A stretch of 13,620 bases of DNA, from positions 1-13,620 of the forward strand of contig JBJDYT010000073.1 in assembly GCA_051867635.1 (NCBI GenBank), in the 5' to 3' direction. Position numbers and translations under genes: made by a program. Shown here piece by piece: positions 7,319 through 12,667 of the stretch. The DNA is from RGIG5472 sp051867635 (GTDB taxonomy: Bacteria; Bacillota; Clostridia; Oscillospirales; Oscillospiraceae). The notes beneath the pieces are model-generated. The model ran no database searches and was not told the origin of the DNA. It saw only the letters and a list, made by a program, of their open reading frames with translations. The stretch's first letter is position 1; each line of letters begins with the position of its first letter.

Positions 7319-7765
7319 ATGAAGGACCGTCTGACCGCTGTGTCCATCGTCGCCGCGCTGGCTGTGCAGGCGCTGTTTTTCGCCGTGCTGCTGTGCTTCC
7401 GTTCCGTGCCGGCGGTGGGAGACGGCTTTTTCCACGTGCTGACCCGCGCCGAGTGGGACTGGCTGGTTTCTCAACCGCAGACGGCGGGCGAGTTGAAGCT
7501 GGTCGCCATCGTCACATTCCTGCGCGACATTCTCCTTGTTACGACGCTGCTCTGTCTTGGTGTGCGCCTTGTGCGCCGCCCCCACCGCCTCCGCGACGCG
7601 CTCTGCGCGCTGTGGCTCGCGGCCTATCTGCCGGTGTTTTTCGCCGTCCGCACGGTGGAGCATTATGCTCTCTGGATGACGCTGCTGCCGCTGGAGTTCC
7701 TGTCCCTGGCCCTGCTCACGCTGACGCTGCTGCAAAGGCCCCGGGAGCCCGCGCCGCAGGGATAG
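7319..7765 (+). CDS. Small four-helix membrane protein of unknown function
   Basis: A 148-residue hydrophobic protein with membrane segments near residues 5-27, 61-83, 93-112 and 116-137. Basic patches (RLVRRPHRLR, 83-92) between helices fit a cytoplasmic loop. AAGGAGG at 7307-7313, 5 bases before the ATG, makes the start firm. I do not recognise a family, and no catalytic motif is visible. It is the only intact gene under the promoter at 6958-6986 and converges on the deacylase gene. Its base composition matches the G+C-rich neighbours, unlike the gap just upstream. Confidence 0.72.
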   Translation: MKDRLTAVSIVAALAVQALFFAVLLCFRSVPAVGDGFFHVLTRAEWDWLVSQPQTAGELKLVAIVTFLRDILLVTTLLCLGVRLVRRPHRLRDALCALWLAAYLPVFFAVRTVEHYALWMTLLPLEFLSLALLTLTLLQRPREPAPQG

Positions 7766-7783
7766 GCTTTTCAAAGCGTATAA

Positions 7784-7815
7784 AAAGCGCCCTTTCCATA
7801 CGGAAGGGGCGCTTT
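7784..7815. terminator. Bidirectional terminator between convergent genes
   Basis: A 14 bp stem with one G-T pair (7784-7797 with 7802-7815) and a four-base loop ATAC. On the minus strand it is followed by a T-run (CTTTTTATAC), so it mainly ends the deacylase transcript. It also lies 18 bases after the stop of the four-helix gene. Confidence 0.85.
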
Positions 7816-7836
7816 GTCATTGCAGGGAAGGGACCG

Positions 7837-8373
7837 TCACAGGCGCACCAGCTTGGCCCGGTGGCCGATGGCGGGGCAGAACTTCATGAGCAGGTCGTTG
7901 GTCTTGATGCGGAAATGGCTGCGGTTGTCGCAGGCGTTGGAGGCGAACCACTCGTCGTTGGCGATCTCCCGGTCGATGACCAGCCGCACCTTCCCCGCCT
8001 TGTCATGCATCAGGCAGGGGATGGACGCGGTGCCCGGGGCCACCCCCAGCAGCTCCATCATCTCCTCCTCCGAGGCGAAGGAGGGATGGCTGCACTCCAT
8101 TTTCTCCTGAAAAGCCTTGGTGTTGAAGGGCTTGTGGGCGGGCATCATCACCAGGTAATACTGGGTCTTTTCCTGGTTGCGGACGAGAGAGCTCTTCCGG
8201 ATCTCGCTGCCAAGCTTTTCGCTGACGATATCGCAGTCCTCCATGGGACCGGCGGGGTCGTTGTCCACCCGCTCGTAAGGGATGCCCAGCTCCTCCAGCA
8301 GGGCGAAGGTCGCCATCTCCGCGTCGCTGCGCGCGTCCGTGGGGGCGGTGGTGAAGATCTCGCTGACGAACAT
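7837..8373 (-). CDS. YbaK/ProX-type aminoacyl-tRNA deacylase (prolyl-tRNA synthetase-associated domain)
   Basis: A 178-residue stand-alone domain of the YbaK/ProX family, related to the INS editing domain of bacterial prolyl-tRNA synthetase. Family members hydrolyse mischarged tRNA, typically Ala- or Cys-tRNA(Pro). Visible family blocks are ELGIPYERVDND at 28-39, RKSSLVRNQEKTQYYLVMMP at 59-78 (Lys60 is the likely key lysine), KPFNTKAF at 81-88, the turn GVAPGTASIP at 110-119, and NACDNRSHFRIKTNDLL near the C terminus. The last block often begins with HP in relatives; here it reads NA, which may change specificity. AAAGGAG (plus-strand 8380-8386), 6 bases upstream, fixes the start. It lies downstream of a terminator that follows the CD1247-like gene, so it may depend on read-through or an unseen promoter. 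The exact tRNA substrate cannot be told. Confidence 0.85.
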   Translation of the reverse strand: MFVSEIFTTAPTDARSDAEMATFALLEELGIPYERVDNDPAGPMEDCDIVSEKLGSEIRKSSLVRNQEKTQYYLVMMPAHKPFNTKAFQEKMECSHPSFASEEEMMELLGVAPGTASIPCLMHDKAGKVRLVIDREIANDEWFASNACDNRSHFRIKTNDLLMKFCPAIGHRAKLVRL

Positions 8374-8421
8374 ATGCGTCTCCTTTCTTTGCGGCCATAT
8401 TTTCCTGTTTTTGATAAGAAG

Positions 8422-8450
8422 AAAGCGGGCCGGCGGCGCCGGCCCGCTTT
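8422..8450 (-). terminator. Intrinsic terminator after the CD1247-like gene
   Basis: A perfect 13 bp stem (8422-8434 with 8438-8450) and a three-base loop. On the minus strand the 3' arm ends in TTT and is followed by CTTCTTATC. It separates the efp unit from the deacylase gene. Confidence 0.8.
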
Positions 8451-8484
8451 ATGACAATGCCAAATGGCGAGGGACGGCGCTGTC

Positions 8485-8901
8485 TCAGTCGTCCTCTTCC
8501 TCGTCCTCCACGCCGGCGGCGTTGGCGAGGTCGCTCAGGTCGAACTCCAGCCTTTCGCCGCAGTTGGGGCAGATGACTTCGCCGTCCTCCAGAACGGAAT
8601 CGTCGAAGAAGATCTCCTCCTCGCAGTTGGGGCAGGTGGTGGCGTAGCACTCGTCTTCGTCATCCTCGTCCTCGTCGTCCTCCTCATAGAGGAACTCCTC
8701 CACGTCGGAAAGATCGTCGCTGACGGCGTCGATGCCCTCTTCCAGCTCGCAGACCTCGTCCTCCAGCTCCTCCAGCTCGTCGGAGATGTCGCCCAGCAGG
8801 TCGATGACGGCGGCCAGGAGCTTGCCCTCCTTGGTCTCCTCGTCCAGCTTCAGGCCCTCCGCCAGGCCCTTGAGATACGCGACCTTTTCAGCAATATCCA
8901 T
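8485..8901 (-). CDS. CD1247-like acidic zinc-ribbon protein
   Basis: A 138-residue, very acidic protein. The N-terminal block MDIAEKVAYLKGLAEGL-LDEETKEGK at 1-27 matches what I know as the CD1247 N-terminal domain of Clostridia. It is followed by a Glu/Asp-rich helical segment (38-84) that may form a coiled coil. A zinc ribbon comes next with Cys90/Cys93 and Cys111/Cys114, both CPNC, and an acidic tail (131-138) ends the protein. The role is not established in the family as far as I know; the zinc ribbon suggests binding to nucleic acid or protein. AAAGGAG lies 6 bases before the ATG. It is 61 bp downstream of efp with no terminator between, so it is probably co-transcribed with efp. Confidence 0.8.
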   Translation of the reverse strand: MDIAEKVAYLKGLAEGLKLDEETKEGKLLAAVIDLLGDISDELEELEDEVCELEEGIDAVSDDLSDVEEFLYEEDDEDEDDEDECYATTCPNCEEEIFFDDSVLEDGEVICPNCGERLEFDLSDLANAAGVEDEEEDD

Positions 8902-8962
8902 TTCGTTCTCCTTTCAGAAAATCACACGGGCGCCGCATGCCGCCCTATGTTCCTGCCGCCGA

Positions 8963-9532
8963 TCAGCCCTTGCTGCGGCCGAGATACTCGCCGGTGCGGG
9001 TGTCGATCTGGATCTTGTCGCCCTCGTTGATGAACAGAGGCACCTTGACCTCCGCGCCGGTCTCCAGGATGGCGGGCTTGGTAACGTTGGTGGCGGTATC
9101 GCCCTTCACGCCGGGGTCGGACTTGGTGACCACCAGGTCCACGAAGTTGGGGGGCTCCACGCCGAAGACGTTGCCCTTGTAGGACAGCACCTTGCACATG
9201 GTGTTTTCCTTGATGAAGCGGAACGCGTCGCCCAGCACGTCCTTGTTCAGGGGGACCATGTCGTAGGTCTCCTGGTCCATGAAGTAATACAGGTCGCCGT
9301 CGGCGTAGCTGTACTCCATGTCCTTGCGGTCGATGAACGCTTCCTCAAACTTGGCGGTGGGGTTGAAGGAAGTTTCGGTCACAGCGCCGGTCACCACGTT
9401 GCGCATCTTGGTGCGGACGAAGGCGGCGCCCTTGCCGGGCTTCACGTGCTGGAACTCGATGACCTGCATCACCTTGCCGTCCATCTCAAAGGTCTTGCCG
9501 TTGCGGAAATCGCCGGCGGTAATCGTTGCCAT
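8963..9532 (-). CDS. efp: Translation elongation factor P
   Basis: A 189-residue full-length EF-P. It binds ribosomes stalled on consecutive prolines and speeds peptide-bond formation. The N-terminal KOW-like domain (about 1-62) carries the loop VKPGKGAAFVR, whose tip Lys34 is the residue post-translationally modified in many bacteria. The surrounding KPGKGAA sequence is the Firmicute type. Two OB-fold domains follow (about 68-125 and 130-186), ending with the conserved DTRTGEYLGR. GGAGGA (plus-strand 9541-9546) lies 8 bases before the ATG. The gene has its own promoter at 9618-9646 and is followed by the CD1247-like gene. No modification enzyme (EpmA/EpmB or YmfI-like) is in the window. Identification is firm. 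Confidence 0.98.
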   Translation of the reverse strand: MATITAGDFRNGKTFEMDGKVMQVIEFQHVKPGKGAAFVRTKMRNVVTGAVTETSFNPTAKFEEAFIDRKDMEYSYADGDLYYFMDQETYDMVPLNKDVLGDAFRFIKENTMCKVLSYKGNVFGVEPPNFVDLVVTKSDPGVKGDTATNVTKPAILETGAEVKVPLFINEGDKIQIDTRTGEYLGRSKG

Positions 9533-9617
9533 AGTGTCAATCCTCCATATTCCTGGGGACGGGCGGGCCGCCTCCCGATTCTAAACAGTACGAAATACTC
9601 GTATGATAACCTTAATT

Positions 9618-9646
9618 ATTTTATCGCATCTTCGCAGGCTTGGCAA
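9618..9646 (-). promoter_or_regulatory. efp promoter
   Basis: On the minus strand TTGCCA (9641-9646) and TAAAAT (9618-9623) are separated by 17 bp. The leader of about 80 nt contains a small inverted repeat TACGA/TCGTA (9589-9593 and 9599-9603). Confidence 0.75.
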
Positions 9647-9727
9647 TAGGTTTCCCCGTATTTTTTGCGTCAGAGCGGCAAAAATCTGCCAATTTTCACG
9701 ACAGGCGCTCCCCGCCTCCGGAAACGC

Positions 9728-10243
9728 TCAGCCCTCCCGCCGCCGCATGTTCTCCTTCGCACGGGCCTTGAAGGGGCGCTGCAGCAGGTGGAGCACATGG
9801 TTCCACGCCCCCACGGGGCCCTCCAGCGGCTCCACCATCAGCGCGGGGATGCCCATGCGCTTGGCCGCCAGCACATCCGTCAGCAGCTTGTCGCCGAGGA
9901 GGGCGCAGTCCGCCGGCGCTTTCCCCGCCGCCTCCATGGCCTGCACCAGCCCCCGGCGGGCGGGCTTCCCCGCGTGGCGTACATAGGGCAGGCCCAGCGG
10001 CGCGCAGAACTCCCCCGCCCGGACGCCGGAGCGGTTGTTGGAGACCACCGTCACGCGGATGCCGGCCCCCTCCAGCTCTCCCAGCCAGCGGCGCAGCGCC
10101 TCGTCCGGCTGCCGCCGGGATTTGGGAGCCAGGGTGTAGTCCAGATCGCAGAGCAGCAGCGTCACGCCCAGGCGCTGCAAAAACGCCGGGGTGACGGAAC
10201 GGTAATCCGGAAAAACATAGTCCGGGACAAGGGTTAGGCTCAT
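9728..10243 (-). CDS. yqeG: YqeG family HAD IIIA-type phosphatase
   Basis: A 171-residue HAD phosphatase of the YqeG type found across Firmicutes. Motif I is CDLDYTLAP (Asp33, Asp35), motif II is VVSNN (Ser68), motif III is Lys93 in HAGKPAR, and motif IV is LLGDKLLTDVLAAKR (Asp118, Asp123). There is no large cap domain, as expected for subclass III. The substrate is not known for the family; in Bacillus the gene lies beside the ribosome-assembly GTPase gene yqeH. An upstream ATG at 10267 in the same frame is less likely because it has no ribosome site, while the chosen ATG follows GAAAGGCGGCG. Downstream is efp, with about 195 bp between and no convincing terminator, so some read-through into efp is possible. 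Confidence 0.88.
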   Translation of the reverse strand: MSLTLVPDYVFPDYRSVTPAFLQRLGVTLLLCDLDYTLAPKSRRQPDEALRRWLGELEGAGIRVTVVSNNRSGVRAGEFCAPLGLPYVRHAGKPARRGLVQAMEAAGKAPADCALLGDKLLTDVLAAKRMGIPALMVEPLEGPVGAWNHVLHLLQRPFKARAKENMRRREG

Positions 10244-10287
10244 AACGCGCCGCCTTTCTGCATACAATCATTTTATCCAGTATAACT

Positions 10288-10316
10288 AATATAGCAGAAA
10301 TCTTTTGCCGAGACAA
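10288..10316 (-). promoter_or_regulatory. yqeG promoter
   Basis: On the minus strand TTGTCT (10311-10316), a 17 bp spacer and TATATT (10288-10293), with TG one base before the -10. It overlaps the upstream region of the divergent gene at 10327. For that gene only weak -10-like boxes (TATAAC at 10281) are seen on the plus strand. Confidence 0.65.
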
Positions 10317-10326
10317 GGGGGCCTCT

Positions 10327-11100
10327 ATGCAGCTCTATCTCACGGCTACCGCCGAATACGAACCCGCCGCCGCCAGGCTCTCCCGCTCCCTGGCCCACAT
10401 GTGCTACCGGGTGGGGCCGGAGGGGCGGCTCATGCGCAACGCCGCCCCCAAGGGCGGGGTCATGGTGCTGACTGACGCGGGGAGGCCCTCCTTTTCGGAG
10501 GGAAAGCTGCTGGCGGAGGACGTTGTGCAGGAGTGCCGGGCGGGGAGCTTCAGCGGCGTGGCGGCGGACTTTGAGGCCCCGCCCAGCGACGATCGCCTTC
10601 ACTTTCTCCGCCAGCTGGGCGACCAGCTCCGCTACGCGGGCAAGCGCTTCTTCGTGCCGGAGCGCTACGCCCCGTCCTTCCCCACCGCCTCCATCCTGCT
10701 CTGCACCGCCCTTTCCGGCGGGGATTTCCAAACGCGGCTGAAAAAAGCGGCCAGGGAGTACGGCGCCCGGCGCGTGGCGCTGGACGTACAGTGGCTGCGC
10801 ATGGACTTCCCCCTCCCCTGCCCCAGCGGCTGCGGGCGGCCGCTGACGGCGGAAGGTCTCGCGGCCCTCATGCGCGCGCAGCAGCCCGTGGCGCTGTTCT
10901 CCGAGGCGCTCTGCGCGGAATACTTCACCTACGCCCGGGGGGCGGAGCATCACTTTGTGCTGTTCGACACGGCGGAGAGCATTCTGAAAAAGCTCCGCTT
11001 CGGCGCGCAGCTGGGCTGCGGCAGTGCGTTCCTCCTGTATGCCGAGGCGGACGACCCCGCGGGACTCATGCAGCGCATCCGAAAGGAAAAAGTCCTGTGA
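10327..11100 (+). CDS. Uncharacterised protein, possibly a GH18-like TIM barrel
   Basis: A 257-residue soluble protein without signal peptide or membrane segments. Several hydrophobic strand-like stretches alternate with helices: GGVMVLTDAG (43-52), FSGVAADFEAPP (75-86), GKRFFVPERYAP (105-116), ILLCTALSG (123-131), RVALDVQW (149-156), HHFVLFDT (208-215) and GSAFLLYAE (232-240). The order, and the Asp81-Phe-Glu83 at the end of the second strand listed, recall the DxE strand of GH18 barrels, but the full DxxDxDxE motif is absent. I therefore offer the fold only as a guess. AAGGGGG at 10315-10321, 5 bases upstream, supports the ATG. It is divergent from yqeG. Its last codons and stop lie inside the left copy of the duplicated hairpin at 11091-11116, so its C terminus may have been set by that repeat. 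No partner gene is evident. Confidence 0.72.
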   Translation: MQLYLTATAEYEPAAARLSRSLAHMCYRVGPEGRLMRNAAPKGGVMVLTDAGRPSFSEGKLLAEDVVQECRAGSFSGVAADFEAPPSDDRLHFLRQLGDQLRYAGKRFFVPERYAPSFPTASILLCTALSGGDFQTRLKKAAREYGARRVALDVQWLRMDFPLPCPSGCGRPLTAEGLAALMRAQQPVALFSEALCAEYFTYARGAEHHFVLFDTAESILKKLRFGAQLGCGSAFLLYAEADDPAGLMQRIRKEKVL

Positions 11101-11116
11101 CGAATGTCACAGGACT
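11091..11116. repeat. Left copy of duplicated 26 bp terminator hairpin
   Basis: A perfect 11 bp inverted repeat AGTCCTGTGAC with loop GAAT and its complement. It is identical over all 26 bases to 11289-11314. A run of A's precedes it, so on the minus strand it is a terminator with TTTTT; on the plus strand no T-run follows. It contains the stop codon of the gene that starts at 10327. Confidence 0.92.
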
Positions 11117-11167
11117 CAGGCTGTCGAAAAGCCTTCCGGCCAAAGGTTTCGGAGGGAAAGATAGTGT

Positions 11168-11194
11168 GAAAGGAAACCGTCAGGGTTGCCTTTC
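11168..11194. repeat. Hairpin 1 of the insertion
   Basis: GAAAGGAAACC pairs with GGTTGCCTTTC (10 of 11 bp) around a five-base loop GTCAG. The stem can extend outward by G-T and G-C pairs to about 11165-11197. Confidence 0.7.
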
Positions 11195-11208
11195 GCGTTC
11201 AATCAAGC

Positions 11209-11243
11209 GACTTTTTGAAACTTCCCAGAAGTTTCAAAAAGTC
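11209..11243. repeat. Hairpin 2 of the insertion
   Basis: A perfect 16 bp inverted repeat: GACTTTTTGAAACTTC at 11209-11224, then a three-base loop CCA, then the complement at 11228-11243. Confidence 0.9.
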
Positions 11244-11246
11244 CGG

Positions 11247-11287
11247 CAGCTTATCAGAAAAGCCCAAGCGGCTTTTCCGATAAGCTG
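11247..11287. repeat. Hairpin 3 of the insertion
   Basis: CAGCTTATCAGAAAAGCC (11247-11264) pairs with 11270-11287 at 17 of 18 positions around loop CAAGC. Its outer arm doubles as the right-end inverted repeat of the element. Confidence 0.88.
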
Positions 11288-11288
11288 A

Positions 11289-11317
11289 AGTCCTGTGACG
11301 AATGTCACAGGACTTTT
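11289..11317. terminator. Right copy of duplicated hairpin, with T-run
   Basis: The same 11 bp stem and GAAT loop as 11091-11116, followed on the plus strand by TTT plus the closing T. It is therefore the working terminator for transcription of the gene that starts at 10327, while the left copy keeps the A-run needed to end the rpsU transcript from the other side. Confidence 0.82.
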
Positions 11318-11331
11318 AGCAGACGCATCAA

Positions 11332-11517
11332 TTAATAATATCTCTTGTTGCGATTCTTGCGAGCGGCTTCGCTCTTCTTGCGGCGCTTGACGCTGGGGCT
11401 CTCATAATGCTCTCTCTTGCGGACCTCGGCCACGATACCGGCCTTGGCGCAGCTGCGCTTGAATCTTCTCAGCGCGCTGTCCAGAGATTCATTTTCCTTG
11501 ACATGCACTTCGGACAT
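11332..11517 (-). CDS. rpsU: 30S ribosomal protein bS21
   Basis: A 61-residue, strongly basic protein. It is full length for bS21, with VKENESLDSALRRFKRSCAKAG at the N terminus and an Arg/Lys-rich tail (VKRRKKSEAARKNRNKRYY). It binds the 30S platform near the anti-Shine-Dalgarno region and helps initiation. A GGAGGG-type ribosome site (plus-strand about 11526-11533) precedes the ATG. It is transcribed alone from a near-perfect promoter at 11598-11627 through a structured leader. It converges on the gene that starts at 10327, with the hairpin element between them. Identification is firm. Confidence 0.97.
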   Translation of the reverse strand: MSEVHVKENESLDSALRRFKRSCAKAGIVAEVRKREHYESPSVKRRKKSEAARKNRNKRYY

Positions 11518-11538
11518 CTATTTTTCCCTCCCTCCGAT

Positions 11539-11586
11539 GCATTCGGCTCGATCCAGAATGCTCTTTAAGAGTCACAATTCATGACT
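11539..11586 (-). promoter_or_regulatory. Structured 5' leader of rpsU
   Basis: Two hairpins lie in the roughly 75 nt leader: AGTCA/TGACT (11570-11574 with 11582-11586) and GCATTC/GAATGC (11539-11544 with 11556-11561). The second ends only 5-6 bases before the ribosome site. A role in feedback control is conceivable but not shown. Confidence 0.4.
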
Positions 11587-11597
11587 TAACAACGGAT

Positions 11598-11627
11598 ATT
11601 ATAATAGATGCCCCTATTCTCTGTCAA
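11598..11627 (-). promoter_or_regulatory. rpsU promoter
   Basis: On the minus strand TTGACA (11622-11627) and TATAAT (11598-11603), both perfect consensus boxes, are separated by 18 bp. An A-rich stretch (AAAAAAAG) directly upstream could act as an UP element. This is the strongest promoter in the window, as expected for a ribosomal protein gene. Confidence 0.9.
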
Positions 11628-11716
11628 TTCTTTTTTTCACATTCCGGGAAATTTTTTGTCATTTCGCGACAGGACACCCCGCATTTTTCAATCCGTCCTT
11701 TCCGGGAGGAGCACGT

Positions 11717-11735
11717 CTCTGCTCTTTATGCAGAG
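11717..11735. repeat. Small hairpin between rpsU promoter and the DUF6994-like gene
   Basis: CTCTGC (11717-11722) pairs with GCAGAG (11730-11735) around a seven-base loop. It lies about 45 bases after the end of the DUF6994-like gene and could be its terminator, but no clear T-run follows on the minus strand. Confidence 0.35.
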
Positions 11736-11777
11736 GAGCGCGCTTTTGTCAGAAACTGCCGGCCGATAAACAGGAAT

Positions 11778-12512
11778 TTAGCGTTGTGTTACCGACGCTA
11801 TTCTGTAGTTTCTTTTCGAAACGAAATCCAGTTGTCTTTCAATCCAAATCAAGTATTCATCAACGGTTTTTGGCATAGGATTTTTTGATAAATCTCCATC
11901 GCCAATCCAGAAGTTTACTGATTGATAATCTGTTGATACGCAATCTTGAAGATAAAAGAAATCTATATATCCTTTAAAGTCTACAAACAAATCAAAAAAA
12001 CCCTTATTTTTTATCAAAGTTTCAAACAGTGGGCTACTTTCGTTTCTGTAATATCTTCTTATGCACTCCAATGTTAAATCCCACCTGTCTTTTATCAACG
12101 GATGAACACCCCGTGCTCTATTAATGCTGTTATCTTTTGGGAATATAATACTTCCACCAATAGTATATGCTCTACGGATAAAATCTTCTATAAAGCTTTG
12201 GTAGTTTGGAAGACTCTTTGAAACTTCTTCTAGCATCTTTCGATATCGGACATAGCGAAAACTCGCAAGTATGGAATCGCTTCCAAATCTAAAGTTTTTC
12301 CATGTCAAATAGTCGTATCCCTTACCCATTGTCAGATTGATTCGATCTCCGTTTGGCAAAGGTTTACTCCACAAAATTTGATGATACGTTTGTAGCGTTT
12401 TGCTTGCCGCGTCTGGGTCGGCACCGCCTCCACCAAGAATACTATCATTCCAAAAACCATTCCAAAAATTTGGAGTGTCTGATGTAAAATCAAAATCTAT
12501 ATCAATGCTCAT
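11778..12512 (-). CDS. AT-rich uncharacterised gene, DUF6994-like
   Basis: A 244-residue soluble protein. The N-terminal block DIDFDFTSDTPNFWNGFW, the glycine run GGGGADPDAASKTLQTYHQILWSKPLPNGD (26-55), and the later IGGSIIFPKDNSINRARG-HPLIKDRWDLTLECIRRYY (117-153) resemble what I recall as DUF6994. This is from memory, and no biochemical role is known to me. The gene is markedly AT-rich beside rpsU and leuS, and uses codons such as ATA, AGA and TTT that its neighbours avoid. That points to recent acquisition. Upstream are AGAGG as a weak ribosome site and a promoter at 12561-12589 directly against the leuS terminator. Related genes are often scattered singly, so cargo-type spread is plausible; this is an inference. 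Confidence 0.7.
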   Translation of the reverse strand: MSIDIDFDFTSDTPNFWNGFWNDSILGGGGADPDAASKTLQTYHQILWSKPLPNGDRINLTMGKGYDYLTWKNFRFGSDSILASFRYVRYRKMLEEVSKSLPNYQSFIEDFIRRAYTIGGSIIFPKDNSINRARGVHPLIKDRWDLTLECIRRYYRNESSPLFETLIKNKGFFDLFVDFKGYIDFFYLQDCVSTDYQSVNFWIGDGDLSKNPMPKTVDEYLIWIERQLDFVSKRNYRIASVTQR

Positions 12513-12560
12513 TTTGAAACCTCTATAAATTCCGATCTGTCTTTCTCTTTACCAGGGCAA

Positions 12561-12589
12561 ATGATATCACAGATCCTGTTCATGCGCAA
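12561..12589 (-). promoter_or_regulatory. Promoter of the DUF6994-like gene
   Basis: On the minus strand TTGCGC (12584-12589), 17 bp spacer and TATCAT (12561-12566), with TG one base before the -10. The -35 is poor, but the extended -10 is good. It abuts the leuS terminator stem at 12591. Confidence 0.5.
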
Positions 12590-12590
12590 G

Positions 12591-12625
12591 AAAGGCTATG
12601 GCAAATTCCCTTGCCATAGCCTTTT
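12591..12625 (-). terminator. leuS terminator
   Basis: A perfect 14 bp stem (12591-12604 with 12611-12624) with a six-base loop. On the minus strand the stem ends in TTT and is followed by CTTGCG; on the plus strand it is followed by TTTTCTG, so it may work both ways. A second smaller hairpin (GCCGGG/CCCGGC, 12639-12644 with 12652-12657) lies between it and the leuS stop codon. Confidence 0.8.
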
Positions 12626-12667
12626 CTGCTTTATAGCCGCCGGGCTGTTTCCCCGGCACCTTTTTTG

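Larger units (their letters stand above)
11117..11288. mobile_element. 172 bp hairpin-rich non-coding insertion (MITE-like), putative
   Basis: The segment between the two identical terminator copies has no supported reading frame. Its ends are imperfect inverted repeats: it starts CAGGCTGTCGAAAAGCC, and the complement of its end reads CAGCTTATCGGAAAAGCC. Inside lie at least three strong hairpins (11168-11194, 11209-11243 and 11247-11287). Flanking direct repeats plus terminal inverted repeats are the marks of a small non-autonomous element. A 26 bp target duplication is longer than usual for insertion sequences, so origin by recombination between terminators is an alternative. No transposase is in the window. 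Confidence 0.5.

Noticed and set aside
7393..8454. Plus-strand frame running from the four-helix gene through the deacylase gene
   Set aside because: It crosses the bidirectional terminator at 7784-7815 and is antisense to a clear YbaK-family gene; alanine/arginine-rich shadow.
8485..8760. Repeated TCGTCCTC-type units as a DNA repeat
   Set aside because: They are the codons for Glu/Asp runs of the CD1247-like protein, and are explained as coding low complexity.
10244..10267. ATG at 10267 as the yqeG start
   Set aside because: No ribosome site precedes it, while the ATG at 10243 follows AAAGGCGGCG and gives the usual N terminus.
11090..11317. CRISPR array or tRNA-like structure in the hairpin region
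   Set aside because: Only two direct repeats, far apart, each itself palindromic with a T-run; no regular spacers and no cloverleaf or anticodon arm.
12639..12666. Hairpin GCCGGG/CCCGGC with a plus-strand T-run as a terminator of a plus-strand gene
   Set aside because: No plus-strand gene ends here; the T-run is the complement of the A-run just after the leuS stop codon, and the main leuS terminator is the next hairpin.
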